This document shows positions 1-6,343 of a stretch of DNA of 12,644 nucleotides, one piece after another. The first letter of the stretch is position 1. Each line of letters begins with the position of its first letter. The position numbers were made by a program, and so were the translations under genes. The notes beneath the pieces were generated by a model, which saw nothing but the letters and a program-made list of their open reading frames with translations, did not search any database and was not told the DNA's origin. The DNA comes from Synergistaceae bacterium (GTDB lineage: Bacteria; Synergistota; Synergistia; Synergistales; Aminobacteriaceae), in the NCBI GenBank assembly GCA_012523155.1, contig JAAYJB010000154.1, positions 1-12,644 of the forward strand, read 5' to 3'.

Positions 1-1
1 G

Positions 2-88
2 GAACGGATGTTTACGGAATTCGTACGGAAAACGCCCGGCTTCCTGAGGAATAAAATAGGCGTTTTAGCTGCTTTTTCCATGTCATGA
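2..88 (+). CDS. Possible 3' end of an upstream gene (partial, uncertain)
   Basis: Reading from base 2, the frame is open for 28 codons and stops with TGA at 86-88. The peptide includes FTEFVRKTPGFLRNKIG, which looks protein-like. Frame 1 is also open to a TAA at 52-54, so the choice between the two is not secure. The piece is too short to assign a family. It is listed because the left edge otherwise lacks an explanation and the first clear gene starts only at 166. Confidence 0.3.
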   Translation, partial: ERMFTEFVRKTPGFLRNKIGVLAAFSMS

Positions 89-165
89 CAACGATTTACG
101 GTTTTCAAGGTCCTGAGAATGTTGAGTAAATAAGAATATGAGTCAGAAAAGGAGGCATAATAGCA
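89..165 (+). promoter_or_regulatory. Leader and ribosome binding site of the superoxide reductase operon
   Basis: This AT-rich stretch precedes the superoxide reductase gene. A strong Shine-Dalgarno, AAAGGAGG, lies at about 147-154, roughly 11 bases before the ATG at 166. I could not find a convincing -35/-10 pair; there are only AT-rich words such as TTGAGTAAATAAGAATATG at 122-140. There is no obvious palindromic PerR- or Fur-like operator and no terminator hairpin for the gene to the left. A promoter here is inferred only from the start of the gene run. Confidence 0.35.
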
Positions 166-528
166 ATGCAGAAACTGGATGTTTTTAAATGCGAAATATG
201 CGGAAATATAGTTGAACTGCTCCATGTCGGAGGCGGTGACCTGGTATGCTGCGGAGAGCCCATGAAACTTCTAGAGGAAAAATCGGCTGATTCTGCAACT
301 GAAAAGCACGTTCCCGTGGTCGAGGGCAACAGTGTGAAGGTGGGCAGCGTACCGCATCCAATGACGGATGAACATTACATTGAGTTCATCGAAATAATGG
401 ATGGAGAGAGAATCTGCCGGAAATTCCTGAAGCCCGGCGACCCGGCGGAAGCTGTATTTGAAGCGTTCAAGCCCACGAAGAGCAGGGAATACTGCAATAT
501 ACACGGTTTATGGAAGGCGGAACTGTAA
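166..528 (+). CDS. dfx: Desulfoferrodoxin, two-iron superoxide reductase
   Basis: This enzyme reduces superoxide to hydrogen peroxide in the cytoplasm without making oxygen, the anaerobe's alternative to superoxide dismutase. The 120 residues match full-length desulfoferrodoxin. The N-terminal desulforedoxin domain has C9, C12, C28 and C29 for the structural FeCys4 centre I. The catalytic centre II ligands are all present: H48 in EKHVPVV, H64 in SVPHPM, H70 in DEHYIEF, and C110 and H113 in YCNIHGLW. The conserved Glu-Lys pair before the first histidine is E46-K47. It heads a run with ferritin and a flavin reductase, which fits coordinated control of superoxide, iron and electron supply. The ATG at 166 has AAAGGAGG upstream. 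The family assignment is very secure. The natural electron donor, usually rubredoxin, is not encoded in the window. Confidence 0.97.
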   Translation: MQKLDVFKCEICGNIVELLHVGGGDLVCCGEPMKLLEEKSADSATEKHVPVVEGNSVKVGSVPHPMTDEHYIEFIEIMDGERICRKFLKPGDPAEAVFEAFKPTKSREYCNIHGLWKAEL

Positions 529-530
529 GA

Positions 531-1025
531 ATGATAAACAAAAAAATTGAAGATTCATTTAACGATCAGATAAACGCCGAACTTTACTCGGCATACCTGT
601 ACCTTTCCATGAGTGCTTACCTGAACTCCATCGATATGAACGGGATGGCCCACTGGATGAATGTACAGGCCAAGGAAGAAGTAGAGCACGCCATGAAGTT
701 TGCTTCCTACATCGTCGAACGTGGGGGAAGAGTGGTGTACAAGGCCATAGAGTGCCCTCAGGAAGCATGGGAGTCTGTACTTGATGTGTTTAAGGGCGGT
801 TATGAGCACGAAAGATATGTAACGAGGCGGATAAATGACCTGATGGATCTTGCGATTGCCGAAAAAGACTACGCAAGCCAGGTTTTCCTCCAGTGGTTCG
901 TGAGCGAACAGGTTGAGGAAGAAGCCAGTGCCGATGAGATAGTCAAGAAGATCGAGATGATCGGTGAAGGCAGGCACGGTATCTATATGCTCGACAAGGA
1001 ACTCGGGAAGAGGGAAGCCGACTGA
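531..1025 (+). CDS. ftnA: Bacterial non-haem ferritin
   Basis: This iron-storage protein oxidises Fe(II) at a di-iron ferroxidase site and deposits it in a 24-mer shell. With the start at ATG 531 the protein has 164 residues, and its metal ligands fall at the same numbers as in E. coli FtnA: E17, Y24, E50, H53, E94, Q127 and E130, with E49, E126 and E129 for the third iron site. This supports 531 over an in-frame ATG at 510 inside the superoxide reductase gene. A GGAAGGCGG Shine-Dalgarno at 512-520 lies within the end of the upstream gene, so only two bases separate its stop from this ATG and the two are almost certainly cotranscribed. Removing ferrous iron limits Fenton chemistry from the peroxide that superoxide reductase produces. 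There is no haem-binding bacterioferritin signature, so classical ferritin is preferred. Confidence 0.96.
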   Translation: MINKKIEDSFNDQINAELYSAYLYLSMSAYLNSIDMNGMAHWMNVQAKEEVEHAMKFASYIVERGGRVVYKAIECPQEAWESVLDVFKGGYEHERYVTRRINDLMDLAIAEKDYASQVFLQWFVSEQVEEEASADEIVKKIEMIGEGRHGIYMLDKELGKREAD

Positions 1026-1054
1026 CCTGAGGTTCCTTGAGTCAAAGGATGTAT

Positions 1055-1087
1055 AATTGGGCAGGAGCCGGGTGCTCCTGCCCAATT
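1055..1087 (+). terminator. Perfect 14-bp hairpin between ferritin and flavin reductase genes
   Basis: The arms at 1055-1068 and 1074-1087 are exact reverse complements: AATTGGGCAGGAGC and GCTCCTGCCCAATT, with the 5-base loop CGGGT. The stem core is GC-rich and ends in A-T pairs, but only AATTTC follows, so the U-tract is weak. It could be an intrinsic terminator or attenuator, or a processing or stabilising element that lowers flavin reductase expression relative to ferritin. A TATAAT word at 1052-1057 overlaps the left arm. The structure is seen directly; its function is inferred. Confidence 0.65.
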
Positions 1088-1114
1088 TCAACAGGCAAGG
1101 GAGGAAGAAAATCA

Positions 1115-1642
1115 ATGGAAGGGTCTATCGATCCCAGGGCGCTCTTTACGTTGAATTACGGGGTATATATTCTCAGTACGGGGTACGAGGGAAAATTCAA
1201 CGGACAGATCATCAACGCACTGATGCAGCTTACTGCCGACCCTATCTGCATGGCAGCCTGCCTTCACAAAGATAATTACACAACGGAACTTGTGGAAAAG
1301 AGCGGAAGGTTTTCCATCTCGGTCCTCGAGGACGCCGTACCGTTGAAATTTATTGGACTTTTCGGTTTCAGGTGTGGTCGTGAATTCGATAAGTTTGGTG
1401 AATGCCAGTACGAGATAGGATCTGAGGGACTGCCCCTTGTTACGGAGTATACCCTTGCCGGGATAGAGTTGAAGGTGCTTTCGGTACAGGAAATTTTCAC
1501 TCACAAGCTTTTTATCGGACAGGTTGAAAGTGCACAGCTCCTGAAAGAGGGTAACCCGCTTACATATGCCAATTATCACAGGGTAAAGAAAGGGAAATCT
1601 CCTGCGAACGCTCCAACATCTGTTTTCAACCAGGTCAAGTGA
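1115..1642 (+). CDS. Flavin reductase-like FMN-binding protein (high-molecular-weight rubredoxin N-domain type)
   Basis: The 175 residues form a single flavin reductase-like split-barrel domain. This family binds FMN and passes electrons from NAD(P)H or other carriers. The opening (DPRALFTLNYGVYILST), the ADPICMAACLHKDNYT segment and the FGFRCGREFDKF motif at about 84-94 resemble the N-terminal half of clostridial high-molecular-weight rubredoxin (Hrb). The C-terminal rubredoxin domain of Hrb is absent: no CxxC pairs occur and the protein ends after HRVKKGKSPANAPTSVFNQVK. I start it at ATG 1115, preceded by GGGAGGAAG at about 1099-1107. The frame is open back to 1037, but that extension would cross the hairpin. 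Lying behind superoxide reductase and ferritin, it may feed electrons to the reductase through a separate rubredoxin or help reduce ferric iron; both are inferences. Its stop overlaps the next start. Confidence 0.88.
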   Translation: MEGSIDPRALFTLNYGVYILSTGYEGKFNGQIINALMQLTADPICMAACLHKDNYTTELVEKSGRFSISVLEDAVPLKFIGLFGFRCGREFDKFGECQYEIGSEGLPLVTEYTLAGIELKVLSVQEIFTHKLFIGQVESAQLLKEGNPLTYANYHRVKKGKSPANAPTSVFNQVK

Positions 1643-2535
1643 TCCAATCGCTCGCAGGCAAAAAGACGATTCTTAACGGAGACAAGAGGCCGCAGGGAGA
1701 AGAGCTGCTCAGGCATCTCATACCGCGATTTGAAGAGACCTATGCCAAATATAATCGCCGTGAGTTTATTTCTCCGGACCCGCTTGAGACACTTTATATG
1801 TATTCCGGTACAAGGGATAGGGAGATTGCCGGCATAGTGGTATCATCCATTGCCTATGGCCGAGTCGCACAGATCTTGAAGAGTGCCCGCCGTATTTTTC
1901 CCATTCTCGGTCCGTCTCCTTCTGAATATTTAAAAAGTACGGGCGTAAAACAGCTTGAAAAGGAGTTTTCCTGTTTCCGTCACCGGTTTTCTTCAGGTCG
2001 TGAAATTGCGCGATATCTGGCTGGTATCGGCAGTATCCTGCGTGAATACGGATCCATAGAAAACTGTCTGTCCGACTGTCTTGAAAGGGCTTCTGATGTA
2101 TTGGACGGTTTGACATGCCTTGCGGAAAAGCTTCGGGAACGATCGGGGTTGGGCAAAAATTTTCTTGTCCCGTCACCCCGGGATGGAAGCGCCTGCAAGC
2201 GTTTTTTTCTCTATATTAAGTGGATGACCCGTTCAGACGACGTGGACCCCGGCGGTTGGACCGTGATCCGGCCAAGTGACCTTATAATACCTATGGATGT
2301 TCACATGTTCCGCATATGCTCTTCCCTGGGGCTTACTAAACGAAAGACCGCCGATCTGAAATCCGCCCTGGAAGCGACAGAACTTTTCAGAAAGGTAATG
2401 CCTGAAGACCCCGTAAAATACGACTTTGTTCTTACCCGTTTCGGGATTCGCAGTGAACTCGATGAGAAGGTCTTTGTGGATTTATGCCTGGAAGGTGATG
2501 ACCATGTTGAGTATGCGAAAGAACAACGGCAATAA
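1639..2535 (+). CDS. DUF2400 / TIGR02757 family protein, possibly HhH-GPD-like
   Basis: This 298-residue cytoplasmic protein belongs to an uncharacterised bacterial family (TIGR02757, DUF2400), recognised by FLVPSPRDGSACKRFFLYIKW at about 175-195 followed by MTRSDDVDPGGW. It starts with GTG at 1639, overlapping the TGA of the flavin reductase gene in GTGA, so the two are translationally coupled. The C-terminal part reads IPMDVHMFRICSSLGLTKRKT (about 217-237) and then PEDPVKYDFVLTRFGI. This resembles the VDTHIFRVCNR segment of endonuclease III-type DNA glycosylases, where the aspartate is catalytic. D220 would be that residue, and K187 is a candidate for the Schiff-base lysine. The glycosylase link is my inference; the family assignment is firmer. 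There is no iron-sulfur cysteine cluster at the C-terminus and no signal peptide. No function is established. Confidence 0.85.
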   Translation: MIQSLAGKKTILNGDKRPQGEELLRHLIPRFEETYAKYNRREFISPDPLETLYMYSGTRDREIAGIVVSSIAYGRVAQILKSARRIFPILGPSPSEYLKSTGVKQLEKEFSCFRHRFSSGREIARYLAGIGSILREYGSIENCLSDCLERASDVLDGLTCLAEKLRERSGLGKNFLVPSPRDGSACKRFFLYIKWMTRSDDVDPGGWTVIRPSDLIIPMDVHMFRICSSLGLTKRKTADLKSALEATELFRKVMPEDPVKYDFVLTRFGIRSELDEKVFVDLCLEGDDHVEYAKEQRQ

Positions 2536-3196
2536 AAAGAAGTATATGCTTTTCCTGTTTGCAGTCATTGCTGGAATTTGTTGCGTTCTGCCGGCTTTTT
2601 CCGAAACTGAACTGGAAACAGCCCTGCAGTCCGCGCTTGCCCGCCCTGATGATCCCGGCGTACAGGCATTCCTGGCCCGTGCCTACAACAAAAATGGCGA
2701 ATACGGTAAGGCTGCCTCTGTTGCCCGTTCCGCCCTCGAAATCTCCCCGGGATTTCCTCCCGGACTTCTTGAACTTGCGCATGCATCCCGGTTCCAGGGG
2801 GACCATGAGTGCGCAATTGAGGTGTATAAATCCTACCTCGGTACCCATCCGACCTCCGAAGAGGCTCTCGCAGGAAACAGTGAAAGCCTCGCGATGCTTC
2901 AAATGTGGGAAGAATCTTTCGTTTCCGCAGGCGCGATTATACGGCTGTTCCCCAAGAGTCACTCGGGCTATGGTGCACTCGGAAGGACGTACCGGTTAGC
3001 GGGACGATTCGAAGAGGCTGCCGGTCTTCTGAAACAGGGAATTTCCATAAAGGAAAACGATGCTGAGATTCTCTTTGATCTTGGACTTTGCTCCGTTGAA
3101 TTGGGGGACAGAGAACAGGCTCTTGAATGCTACAAAAAGCTTGTCGATATTGATACAGAATTATCGCGGAAACTTTTTGAAGTTCTTTACCCGTAA
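2504..3196 (+). CDS. Exported TPR-repeat protein
   Basis: The 230-residue protein has a basic N-terminus (MLSMRKNNGNKKK) followed by a hydrophobic stretch at about 14-33 ending in LPAFS-ET, a likely signal peptide or membrane anchor. The two cysteines in AGICC do not form a good lipobox. The rest consists of tetratricopeptide helical pairs at roughly 53-86, 87-120, 153-186 and 187-220, for example AFLARAYNKNGEYGKAASVA and LFDLGLCSVELGDREQALEC. TPRs are protein-protein interaction scaffolds; no catalytic motif is visible. I choose ATG 2504 because GGAAGG sits 8 bases upstream. ATGs at 2498 and 2513 are possible, and the ATG at 2426 would bury the signal peptide. It overlaps the DUF2400 gene by 32 bases, implying coupling. 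It ends in tandem TAATAA. The partner is unknown. Confidence 0.82.
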   Translation: MLSMRKNNGNKKKYMLFLFAVIAGICCVLPAFSETELETALQSALARPDDPGVQAFLARAYNKNGEYGKAASVARSALEISPGFPPGLLELAHASRFQGDHECAIEVYKSYLGTHPTSEEALAGNSESLAMLQMWEESFVSAGAIIRLFPKSHSGYGALGRTYRLAGRFEEAAGLLKQGISIKENDAEILFDLGLCSVELGDREQALECYKKLVDIDTELSRKLFEVLYP

Positions 3197-3201
3197 TAAA
3201 A

Positions 3202-3222
3202 GGTCCTGTTCTCAGGAGATTT
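3202..3222. terminator. Weak short hairpin at the convergent gene junction
   Basis: TCCTG (3204-3208) can pair with CAGGA (3213-3217) across a 4-base loop, between the TPR gene on + and asparaginase on -. Read on the minus strand, CCTTTT follows the stem. The stem is only 5 bp and overlaps the last asparaginase codons, so this is a weak bidirectional terminator candidate at best. Only 15 bases separate the two stop codons. Confidence 0.25.
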
Positions 3223-4213
3223 CATCGCAGAAATTGCAGTGAAGAATTGTCTCCAGCCTCGACTGCGAAACGACAGGAAGAAGTATCATCAATTTACTGA
3301 TGATAGCTTCCCGTGTCATGTCTTTTCCCGAAATCGCTCCCAGATCAAGCGTTTTTCTGCCTACCTCGTAAATGCTCAGATCCACACCCCCGTAAACACA
3401 CTGGGTCGTTATTACAACAGGTATATTTTTACCCATGCACTTTGCAATGGGGGGAAGGAGGTTTTCTCCAAGGTAGGGGACCCCCCCCAAGCCAAGTGCT
3501 TCAAGCACAAGAGCTTTTGGTGAGGCCTCAACGATATGATCGAGGTACTTCGAACGGAAACCGGGAAAAAGGGTTACGAGAAAAATTGATGTTTCCAGCG
3601 TAAAGGAGGAGACATCGATAGGGTATGCATCCCGAAGAAACGGTTGTGGACCAAGTATTGGTTCTCCGTCAATTATCTGGCCGAGTTCCGGGTAATTGAT
3701 GCTGGAGAAAGCTGTGGAATCATTGCTGAGTATTTTTTGCGATCTTGGTCCGTGGATAAGATGTCCGTGGAATGCAACAGAAATTCCACGGCGTCTTAAG
3801 GCTGAAAGAGAGCGGAGAAATGTAAATCCATCGATCAGGTTCTGCTCTGCGTCTGATCCCTTTTCACCTATGGGCAGCATGGAGCCCGTTATTACTGCAG
3901 GCTTTGAAAATCCCGGAAGAAAGAATGAAAGGGCGGAAGCTGAATAGGCCATTGTATCGGTCCCGTGGAGGATGAGAAAACCGTCATAGTTTTCTTCCTC
4001 TGCCCGAAGGCACGCAGCCATCATTTTCCAGTCATCCGGAGACATGTTTGAACTGTCTTTGGAGAAGAGATCAAGGATCGTTATGTTGCCGAACTGGTCG
4101 ATATCCGGAACAAAAGTTAAAAGTTCTTCTCCGGGTAGAGAAGGAGCTAATCCTTCAGCACCGGACCTGGACGCGATAGTGCCGCCTGTTGAAATTACAA
4201 GAAAATCCGGCAT
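3212..4213 (-). CDS. ansA: Type I (cytoplasmic) L-asparaginase
   Basis: This enzyme hydrolyses L-asparagine to aspartate and ammonia. The 333 residues match the family length. The N-terminal nucleophile motif is STGGTIAS with T12. The second active-site motif is LHGTDTMAYSASAL, with T85 and D86, and K160 in GPRSQKILSND completes the catalytic set. The substrate-binding SSNMSPDDW segment lies at about 54-62. There is no signal peptide, so it is the cytoplasmic, AnsA-like type. Archaeal GatD can look similar, but no GatD N-terminal domain is present. AAAGGAAG precedes the ATG at 4213, and only 3 bases separate it from the stop of the deacetylase gene upstream, so the two are cotranscribed. A run of eight G on the coding strand (C at 3481-3488) lies in codons for GLGGVPYLG and could slip. 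Confidence 0.94.
   Translation of the reverse strand: MPDFLVISTGGTIASRSGAEGLAPSLPGEELLTFVPDIDQFGNITILDLFSKDSSNMSPDDWKMMAACLRAEEENYDGFLILHGTDTMAYSASALSFFLPGFSKPAVITGSMLPIGEKGSDAEQNLIDGFTFLRSLSALRRRGISVAFHGHLIHGPRSQKILSNDSTAFSSINYPELGQIIDGEPILGPQPFLRDAYPIDVSSFTLETSIFLVTLFPGFRSKYLDHIVEASPKALVLEALGLGGVPYLGENLLPPIAKCMGKNIPVVITTQCVYGGVDLSIYEVGRKTLDLGAISGKDMTREAIISKLMILLPVVSQSRLETILHCNFCDEIS
3481..3488. repeat. Eight-base C/G homopolymer inside the asparaginase gene
   Basis: Eight consecutive C (G on the coding strand) lie within the codons for G243-G244-V245 and their neighbours. A run of six G lies nearby at 3449-3454. Mononucleotide G/C tracts of this length can mutate by slippage and switch a gene on or off. 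They are also common sites of sequencing error. The frame is intact here. Confidence 0.6.
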
Positions 4214-4216
4214 GAA

Positions 4217-4951
4217 TTATCTTCCTTTCTGTGCCACCGGTCTGCCCGAAGAGATCTGGCTATTGGACAAAGAAGCCCGGGGAAACATTTCGTCCAGTGT
4301 GACGAACACAAAGCCGTTTTTCCTGAGCTTTGCTACCAGGACCGGCAGGACATCTACGGTCCTTTTCACGCCTGAATGGAAAAGTATTATTGATCCCGAA
4401 GATGCATAGCGCATCACCCGTCTGGTCATGAAATCTACTGAGACTCCGGTGTAATCCCTGCTGTTGATGTCCCAGAGCACAGTCTTCAATCCGGATTTTC
4501 TGACTGTCCGAAGCGTCTCTGAAGTGTAATTCCCTCCCGGAGGCCTAAAAAAACGAACAGGCTGATTGATGATGTTTTCAATGACTGAAGAACAGCGGGC
4601 CAAGTCCTCTGAAAGCTCATCCTGGTCCATAACCTTGCAGTTTCTGTGGAAATATGAATGATTTGCGACGGTATGTCCCTGTTCAAAAATGGAGCGAACC
4701 AGGGACGGGTTTTTTTCGGCCATGGTACCGACAAGAAAAAAACTCGCACGGACCTGCAGTTCTTCGAGTTTCTCCAGGAGCATGGGGGTCATTTTCTCGT
4801 GAGGCCCGTCGTCAAATGTTATGGCGATGTACCTGGGGCTCCGGTTTTTTGAACCAGCTCCAGGAAAAGCATCCGCTCGGAACGGTAAAAATGCCGCACA
4901 TGCAAAAACGGAAGCCGCAATAAGAAAACGACAGAGTATTTTGGTCTTCAT
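4217..4951 (-). CDS. Secreted NodB-type polysaccharide deacetylase
   Basis: This is a carbohydrate esterase family 4 enzyme that removes N-acetyl groups from a glycan such as peptidoglycan or a surface polysaccharide. The 244 residues start with a signal peptide (MKTKILCRF, then a hydrophobic run to about residue 28, ADA-FPG). The NodB motifs follow in order: TFDDGP (45-50; D47 the catalytic base, D48 a metal ligand), HSYFH (98-102, metal histidines), RPPGG (136-140), WDINSRDYTG (160-169) and LFHSG (190-194, catalytic H192). In motif 4 the usual Trp after the Asp is Tyr, which may shift substrate preference. The enzyme would act outside the inner membrane. It sits between a transporter gene and asparaginase, with 6 bases upstream and 3 downstream. 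The substrate cannot be told from sequence. Confidence 0.93.
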   Translation of the reverse strand: MKTKILCRFLIAASVFACAAFLPFRADAFPGAGSKNRSPRYIAITFDDGPHEKMTPMLLEKLEELQVRASFFLVGTMAEKNPSLVRSIFEQGHTVANHSYFHRNCKVMDQDELSEDLARCSSVIENIINQPVRFFRPPGGNYTSETLRTVRKSGLKTVLWDINSRDYTGVSVDFMTRRVMRYASSGSIILFHSGVKRTVDVLPVLVAKLRKNGFVFVTLDEMFPRASLSNSQISSGRPVAQKGR

Positions 4952-4957
4952 GGGACC

Positions 4958-6196
4958 TTACCCCCGCACCTTTCTTAAAATGAGCATTCCGCCTATGAAA
5001 GTATATGAGAGAACCGCAATAGCGATTCTGCTTGAACCGGAAGCCTGTGTGATCAATCCAAATACCGCAGGTCCGATTATGCCCGAAAATTTGCTTGATA
5101 TATCATAGAACCCGAAAAACTCGGCTGTTCTGCCCGGCGGTATCATGGAGGCAAAAAAACTGCGGCTTATAGCCTGGGTACCGCCCTGTACTATGCCAAC
5201 AGCAATGGCAAGTGCCCAGAAGTGCCAATTTTTTTCAATGAAAACCCCGGCGTACGTAATACACAGGTAAAGAGAAAGTCCCGTCATTATGGCCCGTTTG
5301 CTGCCGATCCGGGATGCAAGGGTGCCGAAGGCAAGAGAAAAGGGAATTCCGACAAACTGTGTCACCAGGAGAGCCCCTACAAGATGAGACAGTGGGATTC
5401 CTATGGTAGCCCCGTAAATTGCGGCCATACGTATAATAGTACCTATTCCGTCGTTGTAGAGCCAGAATGCGAGAAGAAAAATAAATAGGTTTTTGTAATG
5501 CCGTATTTCTTTGAAAGTACTCATCAGCCTTCCGAGTCCTGCCAGAAAAACTGCCTTTCCGCGCAGGCTTCGCCCTTCAGCCGGGGACGGTGGTTCTTCA
5601 ACGAACATAAGGACAGGCAGTGAAAAGACGGCCCACCAGAGTGCCACGGAAAGAAAAGAGAGCCTTGCTCCGAGTGTTCCCGGAAGCAGCCTGATAAAAA
5701 GAAGGTTCGCGGCGAGGAGAAGCCCGCCTCCAAGATATCCCAGGGCATATCCCTGTGATGAAACGGTATCGATCCTCTCCGGAGGAACAAGGGAAGGCAG
5801 AAGGGAGTCGTAAAATATGAGGGACGCTGAAAAGCCGATAGTGCCTCCCATCATAAGGATGAGGGCGAAAATCCAGTCGCCTTCTCCCACGAGAGCCATG
5901 CCGGCGGAAGAAACGACACCAAGTGCTGTGAATAGGGCAAGCATTCTTTTTTTTGATCCCTTTATGTCTGCTGCCGCTCCGAGCATCGGTGCGAAAAAAG
6001 CGCTCAAAAAAAGCGAGGCTGCAGATGCATATGCCCAATAGGCTGTCGGCAGGTTCGCCTCAAGGCCGACCGCTGCCACCTCTTTGAAGTACACGGGGTA
6101 TACTGCTGCCATAATAGTAGTTGCGAAGGCGGAATTGCCGACGTCGTAAGCACACCAGGAAAGCACTTTTCTATTTTCTTTTCCGAGGAAATGCAT
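4958..6196 (-). CDS. UMF1 / Atg22-like major facilitator transporter
   Basis: This 412-residue polytopic inner-membrane protein has about 12 hydrophobic segments. The N-terminus SWCAYDVGNSAFATTIMAAVYPVYF matches the UMF1 branch of the MFS (compare YDWANSAF in relatives), which also contains yeast Atg22, a vacuolar amino-acid exporter. A typical central hydrophilic loop (EEPPSPAEGRSLRGKAVFLAGL) separates the two halves, and GGTQAISRSFFASMIPPGRTAEFFGFYD is the conserved second-half motif. I start at ATG 6196, preceded by GAAGGAG on the minus strand; an in-frame start at 6217 would lie upstream of that Shine-Dalgarno. It is the first gene of the minus-strand operon and ends 6 bases before the deacetylase start. 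The substrate is unknown. Amino-acid export is plausible from the family, and the downstream asparaginase is suggestive but proves nothing. Confidence 0.9.
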   Translation of the reverse strand: MHFLGKENRKVLSWCAYDVGNSAFATTIMAAVYPVYFKEVAAVGLEANLPTAYWAYASAASLFLSAFFAPMLGAAADIKGSKKRMLALFTALGVVSSAGMALVGEGDWIFALILMMGGTIGFSASLIFYDSLLPSLVPPERIDTVSSQGYALGYLGGGLLLAANLLFIRLLPGTLGARLSFLSVALWWAVFSLPVLMFVEEPPSPAEGRSLRGKAVFLAGLGRLMSTFKEIRHYKNLFIFLLAFWLYNDGIGTIIRMAAIYGATIGIPLSHLVGALLVTQFVGIPFSLAFGTLASRIGSKRAIMTGLSLYLCITYAGVFIEKNWHFWALAIAVGIVQGGTQAISRSFFASMIPPGRTAEFFGFYDISSKFSGIIGPAVFGLITQASGSSRIAIAVLSYTFIGGMLILRKVRG

Positions 6197-6235
6197 TGTG
6201 TCTCCTTCAGGCCGCAATATGAATATAATGAACGT

Positions 6236-6244
6236 ATCATATCA
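6236..6244 (-). promoter_or_regulatory. Candidate extended -10 promoter for the minus-strand operon
   Basis: The minus strand reads TGATATGAT here, an extended -10 (TGn plus TATGAT, 5 of 6 matches). The hexamer 17 bp upstream, ATGCTC, is a poor -35. Transcription would begin near 6229, leaving a leader of about 33 bases with the GAAGGAG site before the transporter ATG at 6196. Confidence 0.35.
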
Positions 6245-6304
6245 TTTTCTCTTTTCGTGAGCATTATGCTTTTTAGTCCGGAACAGGGCGGAAATTTTTT
6301 GGGA

Positions 6305-6313
6305 TGCTATAAT
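6305..6313 (+). promoter_or_regulatory. Candidate extended -10 promoter for the dCMP deaminase operon
   Basis: TGCTATAAT gives a perfect -10 hexamer (TATAAT, 6308-6313) with a TGn extension. There is no good -35 at 17 bp, as expected of extended -10 promoters. A start near 6320 would leave a leader of about 24 bases containing GGAGG at 6333-6337, just ahead of the ATG at 6344. It lies in the 147-bp divergent intergenic region. Confidence 0.55.
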
Positions 6314-6343
6314 CAACAGCAAGGGAAAAAATGGAGGCGAAGG

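Noticed and set aside
510..530. Upstream in-frame ATG for ferritin at 510
   Set aside because: It lies inside the superoxide reductase gene without its own Shine-Dalgarno. The start at 531 has GGAAGGCGG upstream and puts all ferroxidase residues at the E. coli FtnA numbers.
1037..1057. TTGAGT...TATAAT as a sigma-70 promoter
   Set aside because: The spacer is only 9 bases, and the -10 word overlaps the hairpin arm; kept only as a remark.
1037..1114. Longer flavin reductase reading frame starting at 1037
   Set aside because: The extra 26 residues would be encoded by the hairpin, are not like the family, and ATG 1115 has a strong ribosome site.
555..1115. 186-codon minus-strand frame opposite ferritin
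   Set aside because: The plus-strand frame has a complete, residue-perfect ferritin; the antisense product resembles no family.
2426..2503. TPR protein start at 2426
   Set aside because: It would place 26 extra residues before the signal peptide and overlap the DUF2400 gene by 110 bases; ATG 2504 has GGAAGG correctly spaced.
6191..6343. Extended dCMP deaminase start at 6191
   Set aside because: The added residues cross the divergent promoter region and the start of the minus-strand transporter; the family begins at MNYKRPEW.
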